Source of the DNA: Streptomyces physcomitrii
Lineage (GTDB): Bacteria > Actinomycetota > Actinomycetes > Streptomycetales > Streptomycetaceae
Length of the DNA: 64,000 bases
Direction of reading: 5' to 3'
NCBI RefSeq assembly: GCF_012273655.1
Contig: NZ_JAAWWP010000012.1
Coordinates: 1 to 64,000 of the forward strand
In this document: positions 7,149 to 15,501 of the stretch, piece after piece
Layout: each line of letters opens with the position of its first letter
How positions within the stretch are numbered: position 1 is the stretch's first letter
The notes under the pieces: generated by a model
The model's database searches: none
Seen by the model: the letters and a program-made list of their open reading frames with translations, nothing else
Told to the model about the DNA's origin: nothing
Program-made: the position numbers and the translations under genes

Positions 7149-8230
7149 GAAGCGCGCTCGTCATCGGCACCGGACTCATCGGCACCTCGGCCGCCCTGGT
7201 CCTCGCCTCCCGCGGGGTGCGGGTGCACCTGGCCGACCACGACCCCGAGGCGGTACGGACCGCCGCCTCGCTCGGCGCCGGGACCGACACACCCCCCGAG
7301 GCTCCGGTCGACCTCGCCCTGGTGGCGGTGCCGCCCGCCCGGGTCGCGGGCACCCTCGCGGACGCCATGGAGCGCGGACTCGCCCGCGGCTACCTCGACG
7401 TGGCCAGCGTCAAGGGCGGGCCGCTGCGCGAACTGCGGGCCCGCGGGCTCGACCTCTCGGCGTACCTCGGCACCCACCCGATGTCCGGCCGGGAGCGGTC
7501 GGGACCGCTCGCCGCCGTCCCCGACCTCTTCGAGGGGCGGCCCTGGGTGCTCACGCCCACCCCGGAGACCGGCACCGAGGTCCTCAACCTCGCCCTCGAA
7601 CTCGTCGCCCTGTGCCGTGCCGTCCCGGTGGTCATGGACGCGGAGGCGCACGACCGCGCCGTCGCCCTGGTCTCGCACATGCCGCACCTGATGTCGAGCC
7701 TGGTCGCCGCCCGCCTGGCGGAGGCCGAGGAGGCCGCGGTCCGGCTGTGCGGCCAGGGCATCCGCGATGTGACCCGGATCGCCGCCTCCGAGCCCCGGAT
7801 GTGGATCGACATCCTCTCCGCCAACCCCGGCCCGGTCGCGGACGTGCTCGCCGAGGTCGCCGAGGACCTCGGCGAGACGGTGGCCGCGCTGCGCGCCCTG
7901 CAGTCCTGTGACGAGGACAAGCGCACCCGGGGCGGCTCGGGCGTCGAGGCGGTCCTGCGCCGCGGGAACGCCGGGCAGGTCCGGGTCCCCGGCAAGCACG
8001 GCGCGGCCCCGCGTACGTACGAGAGCGTCTCGGTGCTCATCGACGACCAGCCGGGGCAGCTCGCCCGGATCTTCGCGGACGCGGGCCGCGCCGGGGTCAA
8101 CGTCGAGGACGTCCGCATCGAGCACGCCACCGGGCAGCAGGCCGGTTTCGTCCAGCTGATGGTGGAGCCGGGCGCGGTGCCGGTGCTCACCCGGGCGCTC
8201 GGCGAGCAGGGCTGGGCGCTGCGCACCTGA
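7145..8230 (+). CDS. tyrA: Prephenate dehydrogenase with C-terminal ACT domain
   Basis: A 361-residue enzyme. GTGLIG at residues 8-13 is the Rossmann NAD(P) loop. GTHPMSGRERSG and DAEAHDRAVALVSHMPH are prephenate dehydrogenase signatures. An ACT domain follows from about residue 290 (SVLIDDQPGQLARIF), as expected for allosteric control by an aromatic amino acid. It oxidatively decarboxylates prephenate to 4-hydroxyphenylpyruvate. GTG at 7145 overlaps the aroH stop. A gap of about 200 bp with a likely promoter separates it from cmk. Confidence 0.94.
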   Translation: MRSALVIGTGLIGTSAALVLASRGVRVHLADHDPEAVRTAASLGAGTDTPPEAPVDLALVAVPPARVAGTLADAMERGLARGYLDVASVKGGPLRELRARGLDLSAYLGTHPMSGRERSGPLAAVPDLFEGRPWVLTPTPETGTEVLNLALELVALCRAVPVVMDAEAHDRAVALVSHMPHLMSSLVAARLAEAEEAAVRLCGQGIRDVTRIAASEPRMWIDILSANPGPVADVLAEVAEDLGETVAALRALQSCDEDKRTRGGSGVEAVLRRGNAGQVRVPGKHGAAPRTYESVSVLIDDQPGQLARIFADAGRAGVNVEDVRIEHATGQQAGFVQLMVEPGAVPVLTRALGEQGWALRT

Positions 8231-8438
8231 GGGGGCACCGGGCCGCCCGGTACCCGGCCGGTCCCGGCGGAACCCGCGTACCGGAAGGTGCCGACAGCCC
8301 CCTCGCCCCCGGAAGGTACGGTGTGGGGTCCGCGTCCGACGGCCGTGAACCGGGCCTTCGCGGAGCCAGTAACCTTGTGCGGGGCGCCGTCGCGCCCCGC
8401 TCGCGCCCTCACCCCGTACCAGGAAGGTGTCCTTCGCC

Positions 8439-9131
8439 GTGGAAACCGCCGCCGAGACCACCCCGGCCGTCATCGTCGCCATCGACGGCCCCTCCGGCAC
8501 CGGCAAGTCGAGCACCTCGAAGGCCGTCGCCGCCCAGCTCGGCCTCAGCTACCTGGACACCGGCGCCCAGTACCGGGCGATCACCTGCTGGATGGTGGAG
8601 AACGGCATCGACGTCGCGGACCCGGCCGCCGTCGCCGCCGCCGCGGCCAAGCCCGAGATCGTCTCCGGCACCGACCCGGCCGCCCCCGCCATCACGGTGG
8701 ACGGCAGGGACGTGGCGCAGGCCATCCGGACCCCCGAGGTGACCTCCAAGGTCAGCGCCGTCAGCGCGGTGCCCGAGGTGCGCAGCCTGATCACCGGGCT
8801 GCAGCGCTCCATCGCCGCCTCCGCCGCCGGGGGCATCGTGGTCGAGGGCCGCGACATCGGCACCACGGTGCTGCCGGGCGCCGACCTCAAGATCTTCCTG
8901 ACCGCCTCGCCGGAGGCGCGCGCCGCCCGCCGCAGCGGTGAGCTGAAGGGCTCGGACGTGCAGGCCACCCGCGAGGCGCTGATCAAGCGGGACACCGCCG
9001 ACTCCAGCCGCAAGACCTCGCCGCTCGCCAAGGCCGACGACGCCGTCGAGGTGGACACCACCGAGCTCACCCTCCAGCAGGTCATCGAGTGCGTCGTCAC
9101 CCTCGTCGAGGAGAAGCGGGCCGCGAAGTGA
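8439..9131 (+). CDS. cmk: Cytidylate kinase
   Basis: A 230-residue protein with P-loop GPSGTGKSS at residues 17-25, YLDTGAQYRA, and VVEGRDIGTTVLPGA. These are diagnostic for bacterial CMP/dCMP kinase, which phosphorylates (d)CMP with ATP. GTG at 8439 is preferred because the AGGAAGG at 8421-8427 would directly abut the alternative GTG at 8427. The gene is coupled to the following acyltransferase by a GTGA overlap. Cmk-PlsC-Der is a conserved order in actinobacteria. Confidence 0.94.
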   Translation: METAAETTPAVIVAIDGPSGTGKSSTSKAVAAQLGLSYLDTGAQYRAITCWMVENGIDVADPAAVAAAAAKPEIVSGTDPAAPAITVDGRDVAQAIRTPEVTSKVSAVSAVPEVRSLITGLQRSIAASAAGGIVVEGRDIGTTVLPGADLKIFLTASPEARAARRSGELKGSDVQATREALIKRDTADSSRKTSPLAKADDAVEVDTTELTLQQVIECVVTLVEEKRAAK

Positions 9132-9805
9132 GCGCTCCCGCACCGGCGCCCACCGAGCGGAGCGCCGAACTCGGCAGACGCATCGGCGTCCCGCTCGTGC
9201 ACGGCTTCTACCGTCCGCGGGTGCTCGGCGCCTGGCGGGTCCCGGCCCGCGGTCCGCTGATCTTCGCCGTCAACCACTCGCACTTCGTGGACGGGCCGAT
9301 GCTGCTCGGCGCCTCCCCGCGCCCCGTGCACTTCCTGATCAAGAAGGAGATGTTCGGCGGCCCGCTCGGCAGCTTCCTCGACGCCATCGGGCAGCTCTCC
9401 GTCGACCGCGACTCGGTGGACCGCGCCGCGATCATGCGCGCCCTGGGCGTCCTGGACAACGGCGGCGTGCTCGGCATCTTCCCCGAAGGCACCCGGGGCG
9501 AGGGCGACTTCAGCTCGCTGCGGGCCGGACTCGCCTACTTCGCGGTGCGCAGCGGGGCGCCCATCGTGCCGGTGGCGGTGCTCGGCAGCGCCGAGGGGCG
9601 CAGCCGCCTGATACCGGCCTGGCCGCCGCTGCGCAGCAGGATCGACCTGGTCTTCGGTGAACCCTTCGAGGCGCAGGAGGCCTCGGGGGGTCCCGGTGAG
9701 ACCCGCGGGCGGCGCACCCGCAAGGCGCTCGACGAGGCCACCGTGCGGATCCAGGAGCGGCTCGCCGCCCACCTGGAGAACGCCAGGCGGCTGACCGGGC
9801 GCTGA
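9128..9805 (+). CDS. 1-acyl-glycerol-3-phosphate acyltransferase-like (PlsC family)
   Basis: A 225-residue protein with the PlsC-family motifs NHSHFVD (H50 and D55 of HX4D) and FPEGTR at 118-123, used for acyl transfer to lysophosphatidate at the membrane. There is no clear N-terminal membrane span, so it is probably membrane-associated. The start overlaps the cmk stop. A gap of about 70 bp follows before der. The exact acyl acceptor cannot be told from sequence. Confidence 0.88.
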   Translation: MSAPAPAPTERSAELGRRIGVPLVHGFYRPRVLGAWRVPARGPLIFAVNHSHFVDGPMLLGASPRPVHFLIKKEMFGGPLGSFLDAIGQLSVDRDSVDRAAIMRALGVLDNGGVLGIFPEGTRGEGDFSSLRAGLAYFAVRSGAPIVPVAVLGSAEGRSRLIPAWPPLRSRIDLVFGEPFEAQEASGGPGETRGRRTRKALDEATVRIQERLAAHLENARRLTGR

Positions 9806-9855
9806 GTGACACTTGAGCAGTGGGCCGCCCGCGCCGGTGGGCCACGATCACCACG

Positions 9856-9879
9856 ATGAACGAGGTACGCACTTCATGA
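9856..9879 (+). CDS. Possible 7-residue leader ORF coupled to der
   Basis: ATG at 9856 opens a seven-codon frame (MNEVRTS) whose TGA overlaps the ATG of der in an ATGA arrangement. It has no strong ribosome binding site. It may be chance, or it may deliver ribosomes to der. Confidence 0.2.
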   Translation: MNEVRTS

Positions 9880-11372
9880 ACGACCCCATCCAGCCCGGGG
9901 ACGCCGAGCCTTCGGCGGCCTCCGAGGCCGCGGAGCACGACCACGGCGAACTCGGCGAGAGCGAGTACGCGGCGTTCATGGAGCTGGCCGCCGAGGAGGG
10001 CTTCGACGCCGAGGACGTCGAGGGCGCCATCGAGGAGGCCGGGCACGGCCCGCTGCCGGTGCTCGCCGTCGTCGGCCGCCCCAATGTCGGCAAGTCGACC
10101 CTGGTGAACCGCTTCATCGGCCGCCGGGAGGCCGTCGTCGAGGACAAGCCCGGCGTCACCCGCGACCGGGTGACCTACGAGGCCGAGTGGGCGGGCCGCC
10201 GCTTCAAGGTCGTCGACACCGGCGGCTGGGAGCAGGACGTCCTCGGCATCGACGCCTCCGTCGCCGCCCAGGCCGAGTACGCCATCGAGGCCGCCGACGC
10301 GGTGGTCTTCGTGGTCGACTCCACGGTGGGCGCCACCGACACCGACACCGCCGTGGTCCGGCTCCTGCGCAAGGCGGGCAAGCCCGTGGTGCTCGCGGCC
10401 AACAAGGTGGACGGCCCGAGCGGCGAGGCCGACGCCACCGCCCTCTGGTCGCTCGGCCTGGGCGAGCCCCACCCGGTCTCGGCCCTGCACGGCCGCGGCA
10501 CCGGCGACATGCTCGACGCCGTACTGGAGGCGCTGCCCGAGGCGCCCGCGCAGCGCTTCGGCACCGCGGTCGGCGGCCCCCGCCGGGTGGCCCTCATCGG
10601 CCGCCCCAACGTCGGCAAGTCCTCCCTGCTGAACAAGGTGGCCGACGAGGAGCGCGTCGTCGTCAACGAACTCGCCGGCACCACCCGCGACCCGGTCGAC
10701 GAGATGATCGAACTCGGCGGCAGGACCTGGAAGTTCGTGGACACCGCCGGTATCCGCAAGCGGGTCCATCTGCAGCAGGGCGCCGACTACTACGCCTCGC
10801 TGCGCACCGCCGCCGCGGTGGAGAAGGCGGAGGTGGCCGTCGTCCTGATCGACGCCGCCGACAGCATCAGCATCCAGGACCAGCGCATCGTGACGATGGC
10901 GGTGGAGGCCGGGCGGGCCCTGGTCCTCGCGTACAACAAGTGGGACACCCTCGACGAGGAGCGCCGCTACTACCTGGAGCGCGAGATCGAGACCGAGCTG
11001 GCCCAGGTGGCCTGGGCGCCCCGGGTCAACATCTCGGCGCGCACCGGCCGCCACATGGAAAAGCTGGTCCCGGCGATCGAGACCGCGCTCGCGGGCTGGG
11101 AGACCCGGGTGCCCACCGGCCGTCTCAACGCCTTCCTCGGCGAACTCGTCGCCTCCCACCCGCACCCGGTGCGCGGCGGCAAGCAGCCCCGGATCCTCTT
11201 CGGCACCCAGGCCGGCACCAAGCCGCCCCGCTTCGTGCTCTTCGCCTCCGGCTTCATCGAGCACGGCTACCGGCGCTATGTGGAGCGCAGGCTCCGCGAG
11301 GAGTTCGGCTTCGAGGGCACCCCGATCCACATCTCGGTACGGGTACGCGAGAAGCGCGGCCGCAAGAAGTAG
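9876..11372 (+). CDS. der: Ribosome assembly GTPase Der (EngA)
   Basis: A 498-residue protein with two GTPase domains in tandem: G1 loops GRPNVGKST at 67-75 and GRPNVGKSS at 242-250, with matching VDTGGW / VDTAGI (G3) and NKVD / NKWD (G4) motifs, then the C-terminal KH-like domain ending in a basic KKRGRKK-like tail. It acts in 50S subunit maturation. The N-terminus carries an acidic, Streptomyces-type extension of about 60 residues. ATG at 9876 was chosen as the start nearest the conserved part; TTG at 9813 is an upstream alternative. A strong terminator follows. Confidence 0.95.
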   Translation: MNDPIQPGDAEPSAASEAAEHDHGELGESEYAAFMELAAEEGFDAEDVEGAIEEAGHGPLPVLAVVGRPNVGKSTLVNRFIGRREAVVEDKPGVTRDRVTYEAEWAGRRFKVVDTGGWEQDVLGIDASVAAQAEYAIEAADAVVFVVDSTVGATDTDTAVVRLLRKAGKPVVLAANKVDGPSGEADATALWSLGLGEPHPVSALHGRGTGDMLDAVLEALPEAPAQRFGTAVGGPRRVALIGRPNVGKSSLLNKVADEERVVVNELAGTTRDPVDEMIELGGRTWKFVDTAGIRKRVHLQQGADYYASLRTAAAVEKAEVAVVLIDAADSISIQDQRIVTMAVEAGRALVLAYNKWDTLDEERRYYLEREIETELAQVAWAPRVNISARTGRHMEKLVPAIETALAGWETRVPTGRLNAFLGELVASHPHPVRGGKQPRILFGTQAGTKPPRFVLFASGFIEHGYRRYVERRLREEFGFEGTPIHISVRVREKRGRKK

Positions 11373-11399
11373 CCGCCGCCCAGGGCGGGATGAGACGGC

Positions 11400-11450
11400 G
11401 GCACGAGGAGGGCCGCCCCGGATCAGCCGGGGCGGCCCTCCTCCTGTGCC
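11400..11450. terminator. Strong GC hairpin after der
   Basis: A 17-bp perfect stem (11405-11421 with 11427-11443) and a 5-nt loop, extended past a 2-nt bulge by GGCAC/GTGCC. It ends the aroH-der operon and may also stop the converging hypothetical gene. Confidence 0.85.
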
Positions 11451-11487
11451 GGGACGTGCCGGGCGTCCTCGCGCGGCGGGCGCCGGT

Positions 11488-11883
11488 TCAGCGTTCCCGG
11501 CGCGGAGCGGGCGGGAGCGCGGCGGGCACCCGGTCCCCGGCGCCCGGCAGCCGTCCGACCGGCTGCCAGGCGGGCGGCGGGGTGCGGTGGCGGCCCTTGC
11601 GGCGGCCCGGTTCCGGCAGTTGGTAGGTGCCCGAGTGGTGGGTGACCCCCGGCAGCGGATCGTGCCGCCCCGCCCACAGGTCCGTGAGGTCCGCGCCGAA
11701 ACCGCGGAAGGTCAGGTGTTCCTCGCCCGTCCGGTCACCCGGAAGCGCCTTGAAGGCCCTTCGGTACTCCGCGTAGAGCGCGTCGTAGATCGGGGTGGGG
11801 GAGACGGGTGCCCCGAGGTCGTGCGCGGGGCGCATCGAGGGGATCGGGCTCAGCGGGCGGCGGTTGGGGTCGTAGGCGTGCAC
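11488..11883 (-). CDS. Conserved hypothetical protein downstream of der
   Basis: A 131-residue protein with no domain I can name. The central part (YDALYAEYRRAFKALPGDRTGEEHLTFRGFG) has good codon bias and reads as folded. The C-terminus is Pro/Arg-rich and probably disordered. It starts at GTG 11883 with no clear ribosome binding site. It has no signal peptide or membrane span and converges on der. Confidence 0.6.
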   Translation of the reverse strand: MHAYDPNRRPLSPIPSMRPAHDLGAPVSPTPIYDALYAEYRRAFKALPGDRTGEEHLTFRGFGADLTDLWAGRHDPLPGVTHHSGTYQLPEPGRRKGRHRTPPPAWQPVGRLPGAGDRVPAALPPAPRRER

Positions 11884-11983
11884 GTATGAGCCAACGACCC
11901 ACCGGGCTCTCGGATGCGGGCGGCGCGCCCAATTCGCCCCGACGGTCCGGGAATCGGGTGCGCCCGGGAGCCCGCCGCCGCGC

Positions 11984-12757
11984 TCAGGTGCCGGAGAGCG
12001 GCATCGCGGCGCCCGCGAGGAGGCCGCCCGCCGCCGCCCGGTCCAGGGCGTTCCGCAGCAGGTCCTCGCGGGGCTGGCGGCCGATGGAACCGGCCGGGGC
12101 GGCGAAGACCAGCACCTGCTGGAGCTTGGCGGCGGCGGTGCGCCAGCTGTCGGTCACCTGCAGCGGGCGGTGCGCCTGCCACCAGGCGACCGGCGCCCCG
12201 CCGGAGGCGCCCGGCTGCAGGATCGCGTGCAGCTGACCGGTGGCGACCAGCACCGACCAGCCGTGCAGCACCCGCGGTACGGCGTCCAGGCGGGGCAGCG
12301 GCTGGAAGCCGTGATCGAGCAGCAGGGAGAGGAACTCGTCCACCCCGGCGGTGCTGCCGGGCCGGGCCACCGCGCCGGTCGGCTCGACCACGAGCGCCGG
12401 GTGCAACTCGTCCTCCAGGAGCACGAGTCCGCTGGTCACGCCGAGCACGGCGGGCCCCGGGGCGTCCGCGGCGGGGGCCTCGTCCTCGGTCAGCGAGCGC
12501 ACCGCGCCCTGGAGTTGGTCCTCGGTCACCCGCACCACCTGGGAGGGCAGGCAGGTGGCGTGGGCGAAGGCGAGGACCGCGGTCTCCTCGCCGACGAACA
12601 GGACCGTGCTGGTGTGCTCCTGCTCCGAGTCGCCGGGGGTGCGGCAGGAGGTGCAGTCGTAGCCCCCGGGGGTGTTGTCGCCGACGAGCAGCCTGTCGGC
12701 TTCCTCGTCGCCGATCTCGGCACGTACGTCGTCGCTGAGGTCGAGCATGCGCGGCAC
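11984..12757 (-). CDS. Conserved hypothetical protein, 257 aa
   Basis: A soluble protein of 257 residues that I cannot assign to a named family. It has a CTSC pair near the N-terminus (DCTSCRTPGDSEQEHTS), which could bind metal, and alternating beta-like segments (VLFVGEETAVLAFAHATCL, SVLVATGQLHAIL). GTG at 12757 is chosen because GGAG lies about 6 nt upstream; ATG at 12748 is an internal alternative. It lies head-to-head with the glycosyltransferase operon across a 394-bp spacer. Confidence 0.6.
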   Translation of the reverse strand: MPRMLDLSDDVRAEIGDEEADRLLVGDNTPGGYDCTSCRTPGDSEQEHTSTVLFVGEETAVLAFAHATCLPSQVVRVTEDQLQGAVRSLTEDEAPAADAPGPAVLGVTSGLVLLEDELHPALVVEPTGAVARPGSTAGVDEFLSLLLDHGFQPLPRLDAVPRVLHGWSVLVATGQLHAILQPGASGGAPVAWWQAHRPLQVTDSWRTAAAKLQQVLVFAAPAGSIGRQPREDLLRNALDRAAAGGLLAGAAMPLSGT

Positions 12758-13036
12758 GGGGGGCTCCTCGGTATCGGTTCGTGCGGCCGCCGGGCAACTC
12801 CCGGCTCAATCCAGGACAACGGGGAATCCGCCGTCCGGGTCACGGCCCCCGGCCCGCCGGGTCCCTCGGGGCACACATGTGCGACAAAGCGCCCCGGCAA
12901 GTCCTGGCCTGCGGTGCTCCGGGCCCGCGTCAACACGCGTATGCACCGTTCGGCGGATTCCCCGGCGAGGCCGTATCCCGCTCCCCACCTGCACGGATAC
13001 AGATGAGTTCCCGAAACCGCCTCTCAATCGGGAAAC

Positions 13037-13053
13037 GGTCTTGGAACAAGACC
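13037..13053. promoter_or_regulatory. 17-bp perfect palindrome (operator candidate)
   Basis: GGTCTTG-GAA-CAAGACC is a perfect 7-3-7 inverted repeat in the spacer before the glycosyltransferase operon. It looks like a dimeric regulator site. No regulator gene is adjacent. Confidence 0.45.
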
Positions 13054-13103
13054 ATGATGATGCCCAACCATCGGGCGAACACCCGGGTCTAACCTTCCGG
13101 TAG

Positions 13104-13125
13104 GCGGATGAGCTGGGTCATCCGC
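13104..13125. promoter_or_regulatory. 8-bp inverted repeat before glycosyltransferase
   Basis: GCGGATGA-N6-TCATCCGC is perfect and lies 26 nt before the ATG at 13152, downstream of a possible -10. It would form a hairpin in the leader or act as an operator. Confidence 0.4.
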
Positions 13126-13151
13126 AGGCAAACAATGCGATACGGGGCCGT

Positions 13152-14408
13152 ATGCACATCTCCTTTCTCCTCCACAACGCGTACGGAATCGGCGGGACCA
13201 TCCGGACCACCTACAACCTCGCCGACGCGCTTGCCGAGCACCACGAGGTCGAGATCGTCTCGGTCTTCCGGCACCGCGAGCAGCCGACCTTCAGCCATGA
13301 CCCGCGCGTGAAGGTCCGTCATCTCGTCGACATCCGCAAGGACAGCCCGACCTACGAGGGGGACGCACCCGACTACCTGCGCCCCGCCTCGGTCTTCCCG
13401 AACGCCGAGGGGAGGTACGCGCAGTACAGCCGGCTGACCGACCGGCGTATCGCCGCGTACCTCAAGGGCGTCGAGGCCGATGTCGTCATCGGCACCCGCC
13501 CCGGACTCAATGTGCACCTGGCCCGCGAGACCCGGCCGGGACCGGTGCGCATCGGCCAGGAGCACCTGACCCTCGACAGCCACACGCCCTCCCTGCGCAG
13601 GCAACTGCGCGCCGTGTACCCCCGCCTGGACGCGCTGACCACGACGACCGAGGCGGACGCGCGGGCCTACCGGCACAAGATGCGGCTGCCCGGGGTGCGG
13701 ATCGAGGCGGTGCCCAACTCGGTGCCCGCGCCGAGCGTGCAGCCCGCCGACGGCTCCGGCAAGTGGGTCGTCGCGGCGGGCAGGCTCGCGCCGGTCAAGC
13801 GCTACGACCTGCTGATCAAGGCCTTCGACATCGTGCGCGCCTCGCGGCCCGACTGGCGGCTGCGGATCTACGGCTCGGGCAGGCAGCAGGACAAGCTGCG
13901 CGGGCTGATCGACCGGCTCGGCCTCTACAACCACGTCTATCTGATGGGCCGGGCCAACCCGATCGAGCCCGAGTGGGCCAAGGGCTCCATCGCGGCGGTC
14001 ACCTCCAGCCTGGAGTCCTTCGGGATGACCATCGTCGAGGCCATGCGCTGCGGGCTGCCGGTGGTCGCCACCGACTGCCCGCACGGGCCCGGCGAGATCA
14101 TCGACGACGGGGTCGACGGGCGCCTGGTGAAGACCGGCAGCGCCAGGTCCATCGCCTCCGGCCTGCTCGAACTCATCAACGACGACGAGCTGCGCAAGGG
14201 GATGGCCGCGGCCGCCCTGCGGGACTCCGAGCGCTTCGACCCCTCGCAGGTCGGCGAGCGCTTCGAGTCCCTGCTGACCGACCTGACCCGCCGCGGCGGC
14301 GGCCGGATGCGGGGCTCCCTGCACCGCACCAGGGGAGCGCTGCTCGGCAGCGTCTACGCCCTCGGCGACGCCGGCCGTACCGCCATCCTGAAGGGGCGCA
14401 CCGCATGA
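13152..14408 (+). CDS. Glycosyltransferase family 4 protein
   Basis: A 418-residue GT-B protein. The N-terminal acceptor domain begins HISFLLHNAYGIGGTIRTTYNLA-like. The C-terminal donor domain has VAAGRLAPVKRYDLLIKAF, GSGRQQDKL and the ESFGMTIVEAMRCGLPVVA segment with the GT4 E-x7-E motif. It would transfer a sugar from a nucleotide-sugar donor to an unknown acceptor. Its stop overlaps the next gene (ATGA), so the two work together, probably on a cell-surface polymer. No polymerase or flippase lies nearby. Confidence 0.85.
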   Translation: MHISFLLHNAYGIGGTIRTTYNLADALAEHHEVEIVSVFRHREQPTFSHDPRVKVRHLVDIRKDSPTYEGDAPDYLRPASVFPNAEGRYAQYSRLTDRRIAAYLKGVEADVVIGTRPGLNVHLARETRPGPVRIGQEHLTLDSHTPSLRRQLRAVYPRLDALTTTTEADARAYRHKMRLPGVRIEAVPNSVPAPSVQPADGSGKWVVAAGRLAPVKRYDLLIKAFDIVRASRPDWRLRIYGSGRQQDKLRGLIDRLGLYNHVYLMGRANPIEPEWAKGSIAAVTSSLESFGMTIVEAMRCGLPVVATDCPHGPGEIIDDGVDGRLVKTGSARSIASGLLELINDDELRKGMAAAALRDSERFDPSQVGERFESLLTDLTRRGGGRMRGSLHRTRGALLGSVYALGDAGRTAILKGRTA

Positions 14409-15262
14409 CCACCCTGCTTCCGGCCTCCCCGGACGACCGGCGCGAGGACGCGGCGCCGCAGCTGCTGCACGCCGACTGCGTGGCCGACTCGGCGGGCGGA
14501 CTCACCTTCGACGTCGAGGACCCGGGCACGCCCGGCACCGCGCACCTGCTGCTCAGGCGGCGCGCCGGCGAGGACACCGCCGAGACCGCCGAGGAGGTGC
14601 GGCTGCCGCTCTCCCCGTCCGCGGGCGGCCGGCTGCGGGCGGCGCTGCCGAGCGGGGTCTCCCTCGCCGAGGGCCGCTGGGACGCCTTCGCCCAGGTGAC
14701 CGGCGAGGAGCCGCTGCGGCTCACGCCCCGCCTGCTCGACCTGCGCTCGCTGGTCGACCGGGTCCCCGGCGGCGCCCTCGGCCATGTCGCGGTACGCATC
14801 CCGTACGCGACCAAGCACGGCAACCTGACGGTGCGCAGCTGGTGGCGGGCCCCGCACGCCGAGGCCGGGGAGGTCCTGCCGACCGAGGACCGACTGACCG
14901 TGCACGGGCGGCTGATCGGCGCCCGGCTGACCCCCGGCGGGCACGCCGAACTCCGCGGCCGCCACCGCGACAAGCCGGTGGTACGCGCCCGACTCACCGG
15001 CACCGCGGGCGCCTTCACCCTCTCCGTGGACTACGCGCGGCTCACCGAGGCGGCCGGGCCCGGCGTCTGGGACCTGTGGCTGCTGCCCGAGGGCGAACCG
15101 GGGCCGCGGGCCCGCCTCGCCCGGCTGCTCGACGACATCGCCGACCGCAAGGCGGTGTTCACCTATCCGCCCACCACGGTCCGTACCGCGGGCGGCGAGC
15201 TGACGGCCCGGCCGTACTACACCGTCGACAACAACCTCTCGCTGGCGGTGGACCGGGTCTGA
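14405..15262 (+). CDS. Hypothetical partner protein of the GT4 glycosyltransferase
   Basis: A 285-residue soluble, beta-rich-looking protein translationally coupled to the upstream glycosyltransferase (ATGA overlap). It has repeated segments of the kind LTVHGRLIGARLTPGGHAELRGRH and VRIPYATKHGNLTVRSWW, and ends YYTVDNNLSLAVDRV. I recognise no catalytic motif. Proteins paired with GT4 enzymes in this way in streptomycetes are often annotated as transferases. A role in recognising or modifying the acceptor is inference from coupling. Confidence 0.6.
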   Translation: MTTLLPASPDDRREDAAPQLLHADCVADSAGGLTFDVEDPGTPGTAHLLLRRRAGEDTAETAEEVRLPLSPSAGGRLRAALPSGVSLAEGRWDAFAQVTGEEPLRLTPRLLDLRSLVDRVPGGALGHVAVRIPYATKHGNLTVRSWWRAPHAEAGEVLPTEDRLTVHGRLIGARLTPGGHAELRGRHRDKPVVRARLTGTAGAFTLSVDYARLTEAAGPGVWDLWLLPEGEPGPRARLARLLDDIADRKAVFTYPPTTVRTAGGELTARPYYTVDNNLSLAVDRV

Positions 15263-15381
15263 GGGGGCGCGTTCCCGGGGGACCGGGCTCAAGCGTTCCC
15301 GGTGGGGGACCGGTCCCGAGCGGGCTGAGCGCCCGGCCCGACCGGGACCGCGTACGGCGCGACCGCGAGTGCCCCGCCCGC

Positions 15382-15445
15382 GCTCGACCGGAACCGCGCT
15401 CGACCGGAACCGCACCCGACCGGAACCGCACCCGACCGATGCCGC
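15382..15445 (+). repeat. Four 16-bp tandem repeats upstream of WYL regulator
   Basis: Units at 15382-15397 and 15398-15413 are identical (GCTCGACCGGAACCGC). Those at 15414-15429 and 15430-15445 are ACCCGACCGGAACCGC and ACCCGACCGATGCCGC. A degenerate copy lies near 15335-15351. The array is intergenic. Confidence 0.9.
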
Positions 15446-15454
15446 CGTACGGCC

Positions 15455-15485
15455 GGCCTTGCGGACGCGGCCTGTCCGCAAGGCC
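15455..15485. promoter_or_regulatory. 12-bp perfect inverted repeat overlapping the WYL regulator promoter
   Basis: GGCCTTGCGGAC-N7-GTCCGCAAGGCC. It covers the expected -35 region of a leaderless promoter whose -10 (CAGACT, 15489-15494) lies 7 nt before the ATG at 15502. It is a good candidate for an autoregulatory operator. Confidence 0.6.
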
Positions 15486-15501
15486 TGGCAGACTCGGCGC
15501 C

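Larger units (their letters stand above)
12758..13151. other. 394-bp divergent spacer with two inverted repeats
   Basis: There is no credible gene. It holds a 17-bp palindrome at 13037-13053 and an 8-bp-stem repeat at 13104-13125 (listed separately), plus a TAACCT hexamer at 13090-13095 that could be a -10 element for the glycosyltransferase gene. Confidence 0.6.

Noticed and set aside
9813-9875. Upstream TTG start for der
   Set aside because: It adds 21 residues of His-rich sequence not expected in Der and lacks a ribosome binding site; ATG at 9876 is nearer the conserved N-terminus.
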